64,000 nucleotides of DNA from Pectinophora gossypiella. Its lineage: Eukaryota > Arthropoda > Insecta > Lepidoptera > Gelechiidae. This document shows, in pieces, positions 58,701 through 64,000 of this stretch (positions are counted from its first letter, which is position 1; each line of letters begins with the position of its first letter). The position numbers and the translations under genes were made by a program. The notes under the pieces are model-generated. The model ran no database searches. It was given only the letters and a program-made list of their open reading frames with translations, and was not told the origin of the DNA. The stretch is from contig NC_065424.1 in NCBI RefSeq assembly GCF_024362695.1, positions 5,120,786-5,184,785 on the forward strand, written 5' to 3'.

Positions 58701-61700
58701 GAGCAGGCGCCATAGTCGCCCATAGCTCCAGTATCCCGGTCCACTAACCCACAACCCAATAGCCCAGTTCCCTTTGTTCCCTTAATCTGCAATAGTCCTA
58801 CACGAACCGGGATTGTCTTTGGGTGCACTCCCATAGTGCATACAGGGATAATCGCCGGTTGGTGTCACACCACATTTAGATTAAACTGTCTTAAGGGGCC
58901 TCTACGTGTTGGCTTCGGCCCACGCACGCCTTCCAAAAGCATACAAATAATAATAATAAAAAAGTTTATTTGGGTTAAATCTACGACACACATATACATT
59001 TACAACATTAAAATATACACACATTAAATTAATATTCAGTTGGAAAACATAAAGGTATATGGGTGCCGCAGTTCACCAAAAAAATGCCAGGGTTCAGTGA
59101 AAATTTACCCAGAGGGCAACACTGATAACATAAACATGCTATGCAGGCTGTTAGTGGCATCGTAACGAATACTTAGGGCGATGATTCAGACCACGATTCT
59201 GAGTTAATATCAAGTGGAATTTTCCGTCGCAATTATTTTTTTTATAATTTCAATTCTATACTTATGCGATGGAAAATTCCACTTAATTAGTTTAAACTAT
59301 TAATTTAGAATAATGTCCGCACACGCCTTCCAAAACTCCGGGACTCCATTGCATAGAGGGACGAGTGTCGCACACAGGTGTTGTTGTGCTCTGCTTGGTG
59401 TGTATAAGATGGTAAAGAATACAGCGATTTTGGGTTGACCACGTTGTTTTATTAATTAATTAGGCACACACAATTTACGTTATTACACAGTTCGTTGATC
59501 GTAGAAGAAGAAGGGAAAAAAGTATTGCTATTTTATGGATTAAAAAAGTAAAAAATAAAAAATTGTTGGATGTTGCCAACAACGAGCTTATTGCTTTATT
59601 GACGGACATTCGGTTTTATGACTTTATTCTCTATGGTTGCGGCTTTTCGGCGGGAAACGGGAACGGGATAGTTGCTTTCTTCATTGAGTAATCTAAATAA
59701 TTAATACGAAGTGGTGTTTTGTGGTTAATGATCGCATTAAGTTAGTCGGAAGACATTCGCGAGTGTTATTATATTGGAGTATTCAATGAACAAAGTGTAT
59801 CTGCCTATTTTCGCTTCGTGCCGGGAAGCCGCTTCATAACTCAAAGTTTATGCGGACTTTTGAGTTAATTCGTTTGGGTTCGGAGTAGGAGTCTACTCCG
59901 AGGGTGGGGGCTTAGGTTTCATCATCATCACCTTTCATAATTTCATTAATCATCAAGAAAAAAAATACGTCAGACATGGCTTTATGGGCATAGTTCCCTT
60001 TGCCTTACCCTTCGGGGAAAACCAAAACTAAAAAAAAATCTCTATGGTTGCAGTGATCACTCACCTTACAGAAGAATGTGCCTGTGGTGTGTCCGGTGTG
60101 GCCGACGCAGGCGGGGTGGTACAGACACAGGCAGGCGCCGCAGGTGAGGCTGGGCACGCCGCGCCCGCACGTCATCGAGCACGGCTGCACCACTTGGCCG
60201 GGGGACTGCGAACACACCATGTTATCAATGCTCATTAGGATATCTCTCTGTCCATTGAATCGAGTGATCATCTCCTAGCATCATCCCGTTTTTCACAGGG
60301 TTCCGCTTACCTAACCTTAAGATCTGACAGGTCCGGTTTTTACAGAAACAACTGCCTTCCAACCCGCGAAGGAAAAACCAGCCCAACACAGGTTAGGTCC
60401 CATACCCATAAAAAGCATTTCTCGGGAATGTGGGTTTCCTCACGATGTTTTCTTCACCGCTGAGCACGTGTTAATCATTTATGATCGAAACATGAATTCG
60501 AAAACAAATTCGACAATCGTTGGTTTAGGCCTGTGCTGGATTCGAACCTGCGACCTCAAAGTGAGAGGCAAGCGTTGTACGAACTGGGCTACCACGGCTA
60601 CACTTTCTAGACAATGGATGATATGATTATCAGATTTTTAAAAAAAAAACACCTCTACAATGTCGCTTGTATGAAACCACGAAAAACGTGAAAGATCACA
60701 TTCTTATGAGACACTTACACGGATTGAAATTCATAGAAATCGAGGTGTCGTGAAATGAAATGAGAAATAAAGAGTGTTTCTATTAAAGAAAATGAATTGA
60801 AAATTGAATTGTCGAAGAAAATCACATTCTATACAAAGGAACTAAAAAGAAGATATTCAAATGAGCAAATGTCCTTTATCTTTAAAAATAATATACGAAA
60901 ACCACAGAAATAACTTGTAGTCGTGTTTATTTGATTTACACTAGATTGAACAATTGTTGGTCCTTATTGAAAGTCATCATCATCAATTTAATAGCCACGC
61001 TCTTGTCGGTGTAGCATTTTCCATTCCAGTCTATCAAAGGCCAAGGCTTATTGAAAGTGCAATATTTAATTTATAAAATTATGCATGCAACGTATAATTA
61101 TAAATGATGTGTGTTTTATTATAAAAACCTTAATATCAGGCGACTGCTGCGTCATGGGGCGCGACTGCAGCGGCGGCGGCGTGGTGGGAGCTGGCGGGGC
61201 TGGCGGGGCTGGCAGGGCCGCGGGCGCGGGGGGGGGGGCGCGGGGGCCGCCGGGCCCGCGCTGGCCGGCGCCGCGGAGGCCGGGGCCGCAGCCGCCGCGG
61301 GGGCCGTCTGCCTAGCCCCACACGACACTACACTCGCTACAGCTCAGTACCCGCAGTGGAGGGCTAACTGCTGGCGCGAGGCCCTCGTCAGTTAGCCCTC
61401 CCCTAGTTTAGAATGTCGGGACTGCGTAGCAATCCTCTACATCGTTTGTTTGGATACATGGAATTATCATGTCAGGTTTTACAAGAGTTGGTGACCGTTT
61501 GTCTTCGGTGTAGTTTTTTTTTTATTATAGCATAGAATAAAGAATTACGTGTAGAACGGTAGAATCAAATCAAATCAAATATACTTTATTGACACAACAT
61601 ACAAAACAAATTAACACAGATGATGATAGATACAGTACAATCTGGCGGCCTTATTGCTAAGCAGCAATTTCTTCCAGCCAACCAGTGAACGAACGTGACC

Positions 61701-63858
61701 GGAAGAGAATTACTTGGGTTCTCATCTAAAATCAAGGTTAGGGATGTGGTAAAAGTAATTGCCGAACGCAAGGGGAGATGGACGGGACACATTGCTCGAA
61801 TGAGCAAAGAAAGATGGACCCGGAGATTGTTGGAGTGGCGCCCACGAGCATTCACAAGACCGAGAGGAAGACCACCAAAGAGATGGAAAGACGACATCGT
61901 ACGGCACGCAGGATATGGCTGGATGTCGATAGACCAAGATCGTCGGAAGTGGAAAAACATGGAAGAGGCCTACGTCCAAAATTGGCTATGAATTTAGGTT
62001 GACATAGATAGAGATAGATAGATAGAACGGTAACTCTCCGCCGCGCCCCAATAGGCTAGCTTCCAACTAGTCAAATCAGTTACTTTTTACTAAACGTCAA
62101 AACACGAAATTACTATGAAATTTATAAAGCCAAGCGTTAAGCCGTTGGTCCCGGTTACTACTTACTGGTGTAAGTAAGTAGTCGTTACATGAGCCATGTC
62201 AGGGGCCTTTGGCGGCTCAATAGTAACCCTGACACCAGGGTTGATGGGGTTAGTAATCCACCTCACAACCCACATGATAGAAGAAGACTCCGCCGCGCAC
62301 CAATAGGCTAGTTTCCAACTATTCAAATCAGTTACTTTTTACTAAACGTCAAAACACGAAATTACTATGGAATTTGTATGAAAAAGCACTCTGTGCCCAC
62401 TATTAGTTTTTCTTTATATTCATTCTGTGTGCTATAAAGTATTCATTCATTCATTCATTAATTCAAAGAGAAGGTACCTTTTCTAGAAAAGGTACCGTAC
62501 CTTTTCTAGAAAAAACACAATACCGTATCCTGATCGCTATATTATTTATATAAAAAAAAACGCGACCAAAATCCAAACATGATCATTCTAAATATCCATC
62601 ACAATAATATTTCACTTCTTTAGCATGTCATAGTAGACATTTTCATAGATAAAGTCGAACAAAATCAAACTTTGATGACCTTTTACAAATGGGCCAACAT
62701 TTTGACACGGTATTACAATGTAATGCATACTTAAACACTAAAGTGCTTATAATTATAACTTATAAACTAGTGTTGCTAATCGACAGGCTACGACAGTATT
62801 GACAGTCGGTATTGAAAAACTATCTATACTACCAATAGTTCGTGACCGCCTTTATCAATTACTAGAAGTCTCTGGCACAGGAAATAACGTTAGAAATCTT
62901 TGTTATATACTGTTGTATTCGAAACGCATTAATATTGTTTTCTCTAAAATATACCTAATTTGTTAGGCTTGATATAGATAAAAAGTTTATTTAAAGTTTC
63001 TCTGATCACGAAGCAATAAGAAAGAGAAGTTGGCACATCAATTTGGAGTAACTAATTACTACGCAAAACAAAGTCCCTCGCCGTACTAGAAGCAGGGTCC
63101 ACATAACACCAGCGTCGTGTTTCACGCCGCGACTTGTGCTGAGTGAAGCCCTTTTATCTCAGGACGTCCACCACCTTATGATCTTTTCGACGAACATCCT
63201 TTTTGATTTATTGTACTTAATTGTTTTATGACCATTTTAATAATGTTTTTGTTTGTGGCGTCTTTTAATAATAAACATTTTTTGAGGAGCTCGGTGGCGC
63301 AGCGGTAAACGCGCTCGATCTGCGATTGTTGCAGTTAAGCAACTTTCGCAAAGACCGGTCATAGGATGGGTGACCACAAAAAAAAGTTTTCATCTCGAGT
63401 TCCTCCGTGCTTCGGAAGGCACGTTAAGCCGTTGGTCCCGGCTGCATTAGCAGTCGTTAATAATCATCAATCCGCACTGGGCCCGCGTGATGGTTTAAGG
63501 CCCGATCTCCCTATCCATCCATAGGGAAGGCCCGTGCCCCAGCAGTGGGGACGTTAATGGGCTGATGATGATGAGAAAATTTGCCGCTAAAACGCGCGCA
63601 ATATGATTCTGAAGCCGGGATAAGATTTACGTAGCGTGATTTTTGAATCACAAGAATGCATCCATGTTTATTTCTGTTCACTGAGTATTGTGAGTATCGC
63701 CAACTTCTCCTAGTTACCGGTCCGTGGGTCCCTATAGCCACGTACCTGGGTTTCTTCCAGGCCGAGGTGTTGTTGTTGTCCTGCGGCGCGGCGCGACGCG
63801 GCGGGCGGCTCGGGGGCGGAGCCCCGCTGCCGCTCAGCCGGGACCCCACTGACTTCAC
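42542..63858 (-). CDS. F-box/leucine-rich protein with PHD-like finger, proline-rich linker and AT-hook; 5' end outside window
   Basis: Thirteen coding exons on the minus strand: 63858-63746, 61311-61129, 60205-60065, 58593-58447, 57121-56841, 48907-48745, 47760-47644, 46737-46592, 45703-45463, 44581-44348, 44008-43913, 43222-43010 and 42667-42542 (stop TAG at 42542-42544). The total is 2201 nt, about 733 residues if one base is missing in the G run at 61228-61238. Order: Ala/Pro-rich N-region, PHD-like C-x3-C...C-x2-C-x4-H-x2-C...C-x2-C finger spanning exons 3-4, a (P-V-P-K)-type linker, an AT-hook (RRRGRPR), an F-box (QIFQYLGMRELAHCARVCRLW) and leucine-rich sequence (LESLELGEC, LRRLRLERG, LTRLELVNI). 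F-box proteins recruit substrates to SCF ubiquitin ligases; the PHD and AT-hook suggest chromatin association (inference). PHD, F-box and LRR occur together in KDM2/FBXL19, but no JmjC or CXXC is seen here. No exact orthologue was recognised. Confidence 0.8.
43271..43574 (+). pseudogene. LINE reverse-transcriptase C-terminus relic (frameshifted)
   Basis: Starts YKSQRVTNEEVLRQV, KLLQTVKKRK, then shifts frame into YLGHVLRHERY, a stop, LLQLIMMGKVAGKRK, SWLRNIRERTGI and ELMANLH ending at TAG. Conserved wording of insect LINE C-termini with one frameshift and one in-frame stop, hence a dead copy. Antisense in an intron of the F-box gene, starting about 50 bp upstream (gene sense) of exon 43222-43010. 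Confidence 0.75.
44183..44346. repeat. Minisatellite built from a splice-donor region
   Basis: About five imperfect units of 30-35 bp (ggtacctggacgtcgatgtg, tgatactttgacgttgatg, tggtactttgacgttgatg, ggtacgtggatgtgtgtg, ggtaccttgacgtcgatg). The last unit overlaps the 3' end of the LRR exon 44581-44348 and its donor (AAG|GTACC in gene sense), so the array repeats exon-end plus donor sequence. Confidence 0.65.
44625..44948 (-). repeat. tRNA-headed SINE, family A, full-length copy
   Basis: Very similar to the copy at 5951-6275. It lies in the F-box gene intron between exons 45703-45463 and 44581-44348 in the sense orientation, about 45 bp upstream of the second exon's acceptor. A long minus-strand open frame (44846-44052) runs through this SINE and the exon in a wrong frame and is not a gene. 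Confidence 0.8.
46833..47145 (+). pseudogene. LINE reverse-transcriptase C-terminus fragment
   Basis: Open frame with LKWRCAGHLARREENRW, YRGRPPARWSDDIVR and WMRLAQDRKGWREREEA, the typical C-terminus of insect endonuclease/reverse-transcriptase LINE proteins. 5'-truncated and antisense to the F-box gene in an intron; ends in a (tagatagatag) run. Confidence 0.75.
47644..47760 (-). CDS. F-box exon
   Basis: 117 nt, phase 0 to 0. Encodes IFQYLGMRELAHCARVCR, then LWRTLAATPALWRHV. With VVQ from the previous exon this is a clear F-box (L/I-F-x-Y-L...L...A-R-V-C-R-x-W...L-W). F-box motifs contact SKP1 in SCF ubiquitin ligases. The following leucine-rich exons place it in the FBXL class. Confidence 0.85.
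48745..48907 (-). CDS. AT-hook exon of the F-box gene
   Basis: 163 nt encoding EDKRTRGRISNG, a Pro/Ala stretch and SPRRRGRPRLDDADHF, followed by FYNKAKEKNYNVVVQ, which leads into the F-box. The RRRGRPR core with flanking basic residues is a good AT-hook, a minor-groove DNA-binding motif. The acceptor is at 48908-48910 and the donor is GTTAGT. Confidence 0.75.
49108..50010. mobile_element. Family 6 element with LINE and family 7 inserts
   Basis: Host sequence 49108-49305, LINE fragment 49306-49761 (CCAATT duplicated at both sides), host again to about 49830, a family 7 fold-back 49831-49994, then the host end ctggtcttcttatactgtgg. Three layers of insertion in an intron of the F-box gene. Confidence 0.65.
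49306..49761 (+). mobile_element. 5'-truncated jockey/CR1-like LINE fragment
   Basis: Encodes HTYNTRNKNKIVVQNSRLSK, LCIRFYNKIPHNI and LCKKAYYKINDYL, then a stop at 49559-49561: a LINE reverse-transcriptase C-terminus. It is followed by a 3'-UTR ending in (tgattc)n. CCAATT flanks both sides (49300-49305, 49762-49767). The longer upstream part of this open frame is host element, fused by chance. Confidence 0.75.
52275..54103. mobile_element. Fold-back element family 1 copy, interrupted by the 1.44-kb element
   Basis: Family 1 has near-symmetric ends: ggtgctaattcctgtaaata at the left and tgcaggaatcggggcca at the right, with internal cgaaaaggaaagggacgggt and its inverted partner. Here the left part is 52275-52554 and the right part 53996-54103. 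Other copies: 8690-9012, 10712-11022 (inverted), 22537-22910 (truncated and interrupted), 30099-30777 (interrupted), 37412-37772, 39562-40068 (interrupted), 52139-52265 (truncated), about 54245-54494 and 57272-57652. Confidence 0.8.
52556..53995. mobile_element. 1.44-kb long-terminal-inverted-repeat fold-back element
   Basis: Starts gtgtgcgtcaagctagcgg and ends with its reverse complement. The inverted arms extend about 480-500 bp (to about 53040 and from about 53508) with only scattered mismatches, and short runs of imperfect symmetry go further. The 7-bp AAAATTA flanks both sides (52548-52554, 53996-54002), and the interrupted host element is restored if the insert is removed. The arms carry several gtacta/tagtac-rich repeats and three 'gctagcttgacg' motifs. 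The centre (about 53060-53490) holds no transposase frame. Non-autonomous; superfamily not assigned. Confidence 0.75.
54108..54247. mobile_element. Family 5 element inserted between family 1 fragments
   Basis: About 140 bp, flanked on the left by the right end of one family 1 copy and on the right by the inner part of another (tggaacacaagtcaatttt). This is a layered repeat cluster inside the F-box gene intron. Confidence 0.7.
55230..55532 (-). repeat. Chimeric tRNA/5S-rRNA-derived SINE, family C
   Basis: Full copy in reverse orientation, with the 3' (gat)n end at 55230-55245 and the head at 55500-55532. It shares the 5S-like block with the copies at 24334 and 63282. In the large intron of the F-box gene. 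Confidence 0.75.
55996..56152. mobile_element. Family 5 element
   Basis: Copy with aattaaaacacataatagtg at one end and attatgtgttttattta at the other; the interior is slightly shortened. Confidence 0.65.
56638..56831. mobile_element. Family 2 fold-back element abutting an exon of the F-box gene
   Basis: Compact copy ending atgtcactaacacgctg only about 10 bp from the proline-repeat exon's splice donor region (exon end 56841, donor 56840-56835). The element therefore forms the start of the 8-kb intron in gene sense. Confidence 0.7.
56841..57121 (-). CDS. Proline/valine/lysine repeat exon of the F-box gene
   Basis: 281-nt exon encoding VAGGGPDGERVWAVAKP, about eight imperfect P-(V/I/T/A)-P-K style units (PVPVPKP, PKPTPVPKP), then LPQSLAVINGRRFIIVPRS. 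This is probably a flexible linker. The corresponding plus-strand GT-rich repeats give an artefactual open frame that is not a gene. Donor GTAAGT at the 3' end; 2 nt of a His codon are completed by the next exon about 8 kb away. Confidence 0.7.
57272..57652. mobile_element. Family 1 fold-back element, intact reference copy
   Basis: Uninterrupted copy of about 380 bp with both ends and the full internal region (agacagcacgtcaaacggat, then the inverted cttttcgacggatatgaaaa). It has no coding capacity. It sits in the intron between the PHD-linker exon and the proline-repeat exon of the F-box gene. Confidence 0.8.
57795..57935 (+). repeat. LINE 3' coding-tail fragment
   Basis: Best preserved reading of this tail: ACMKRLMNVEEARQVCQGRS, KWNSIVSAYPAGNRREFMYV, followed by (tgta)n. 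It directly follows a family 1 fold-back element after about 140 bp. Confidence 0.55.
58447..60205 (-). CDS. PHD-like zinc finger exons of the F-box gene
   Basis: Exons 60205-60065 and 58593-58447, both phase 0. The cysteine/histidine series (PCSMTC, LTCGACLCLYHPAC, then GTFFCKNCRK across the junction) fits C4HC3 PHD spacing, with the first knuckle C-x3-C instead of the usual C-x2-C. The second exon continues into a Pro/Ala-rich stretch and a basic segment (THKKDKRVLLRMK). Its donor is a weak GTTGGT, chosen because it alone keeps phase 0 with the next exon. PHD fingers commonly read histone H3 tails; binding here is inference. Confidence 0.65.
59724..59970. repeat. Second copy of the 412-665 repeat
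   Basis: taatgatcgcattaagttag to catcaagaaaaaaaatacgt, in direct orientation relative to 412-665. It lies in the intron upstream (gene sense) of exon 58593-58447. Nature unknown. Confidence 0.5.
60275..60605 (-). repeat. tRNA-headed SINE, family B
   Basis: Reverse-oriented copy ending agtgagaggcaagcg with tgggctaccacggct; internal sequence as at 2668-2990. Just upstream (gene sense) of the PHD exon 60205-60065. Confidence 0.75.
61129..61311 (-). CDS. Ala/Pro-rich exon of the F-box gene with an apparent 1-nt frameshift
   Basis: Entered by phase from the upstream exon as R-Q-T-A-P-A-A-A-A-A-P-A-S. After the 11-base homopolymer (G11 at 61228-61238 on the plus strand) this frame reaches a stop, whereas the -1 frame reads A-P-A-A-L-P-A-P-P-A-P-P and LQSRPMTQQSPDIK and ends in the phase required by the next exon. 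Both halves have the same Ala/Pro composition. A missing base in the homopolymer explains this best; a real lesion or a different splice choice is possible. The donor (AAG|GTTTTT) is weak. Confidence 0.55.
61562..62023 (+). mobile_element. Composite LINE insertion with 9-bp target duplication
   Basis: Flanked by AGAACGGTA at 61553-61561 and 62024-62032. The left part (61562-61690) is the reverse complement of a LINE 3'-UTR (tatactttattgacacaaca, agcagcaatttcttccagcc). The right part (61695-61991) encodes a LINE C-terminus with GRWTGHIARMSKERWTRRLL, RGRPPKRWKDDIVR and EEAYVQNWL, and ends in (tagatagatag). Two LINE tails in opposite orientation within one target duplication. Confidence 0.65.
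63282..63575 (+). repeat. Chimeric tRNA/5S-rRNA-derived SINE, family C
   Basis: Head gagctcggtggcgcagcggt resembles a tRNA 5' half with its A box. It then switches to a 5S-rRNA-like 3' half: agttaagcaactt (5S A box), followed 32 nt after its start by gatgggtgacca (5S C box), the same spacing as in 5S rRNA. The tail has gtgcttcggaaggcacgtta and ends ccccagcagtggggacgtta plus a (gat)n run. Other copies: 24334-24590, 55230-55532 (-), tail only 38540-38610. Not a functional 5S or tRNA gene. Confidence 0.75.
63746..63858 (-). CDS. First in-window exon of the F-box gene (Pro/Arg-rich, disordered)
   Basis: Acceptor cgtcctcag, then V-K-S-V-G-S-R-L-S, a P/R-rich stretch (APPPSRPPRRAAP), QDNNNTSAWKKP and a split Arg codon at donor AG|GTACGT. 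It starts with an acceptor, so at least one upstream exon with the start codon lies beyond 64000 or in the last 140 bp, where none was seen. The sequence looks disordered and basic. Confidence 0.65.
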
Positions 63859-64000
63859 CTGAGGACGTGAATGATTTTAGAATTTGTTTTCTTATGTGAA
63901 TAAATATTAATTTATTCAAAGGATACAAAACAAAACACACGTGAGATTCGCGGTTTACAACATAAGCTTACGACTATATCCCAATCGGGGTAGGCAGAGG

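Noticed and set aside
61085..61395. Plus-strand Gly/Arg-rich open frames
   Set aside because: They are the antisense of the Ala/Pro-rich exon of the F-box gene; low-complexity GC sequence gives open frames on both strands.
63340..63385. Possible 5S rRNA gene
   Set aside because: Only the internal control region of 5S is present, fused to a tRNA-like head; it is a SINE.

Overview
This window is nuclear DNA from an insect, almost certainly a moth or butterfly (Lepidoptera). The evidence is short GC-rich exons with GT-AG introns in AT-rich DNA, a vitellogenin-receptor-like gene with the four-repeat first ligand-binding cluster known from Lepidoptera, lepidopteran-type tRNA-derived SINEs, LINE tails ending in short tandem repeats, and a dense load of fold-back DNA elements. 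No prokaryotic genes, operons or CRISPR arrays are present.

Three protein-coding genes were reconstructed exon by exon, checking splice sites and reading phase at every junction. (1) Minus strand, 18164 down to 716 and running off the left edge: 11 coding exons, 605 residues so far. The order is signal peptide, four LDL-receptor class A repeats, two EGF modules, a six-bladed-type YWTD propeller and a third EGF, which is the layout of the first half of an insect vitellogenin receptor. (2) Plus strand, 19755-32258: a complete 11-exon gene of 473 codons for the beta subunit of the mitochondrial trifunctional protein (3-ketoacyl-CoA thiolase, HADHB), with all catalytic motifs. (3) Minus strand, 63858 down to 42542, with its 5' end beyond the right edge: 13 coding exons, about 733 residues. 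It encodes Ala/Pro-rich sequence, a PHD-like zinc finger, a proline-repeat linker, an AT-hook, an F-box and leucine-rich sequence. Genes 1 and 2 are divergent and share about 1.5 kb of upstream DNA. Genes 2 and 3 converge on a 9-10 kb intergenic block (about 33.4-42.5 kb) made almost wholly of repeats.

Nearly all remaining DNA is mobile-element debris: three SINE families (two with tRNA-like heads, one a tRNA/5S-rRNA chimera), several LINE 3' ends with decayed reverse-transcriptase C-termini, and at least eight families of short inverted-repeat elements, often nested. The most striking structures are a 2.2-kb near-perfect palindrome built from two inverted copies of the 3' end of a Transib (RAG1-related) transposon with a 5-bp target duplication (12414-14623); a 1.44-kb fold-back element with arms of roughly 0.5 kb inserted in another element (52556-53995); and two cases where one small element sits at the same position of another in both orientations.

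No functional link between the three genes is implied beyond adjacency. The receptor would act in oocyte yolk uptake, the thiolase in mitochondrial fatty-acid oxidation, and the F-box protein probably in ubiquitin ligase targeting at chromatin. All repeat boundaries are approximate because they were read by eye.
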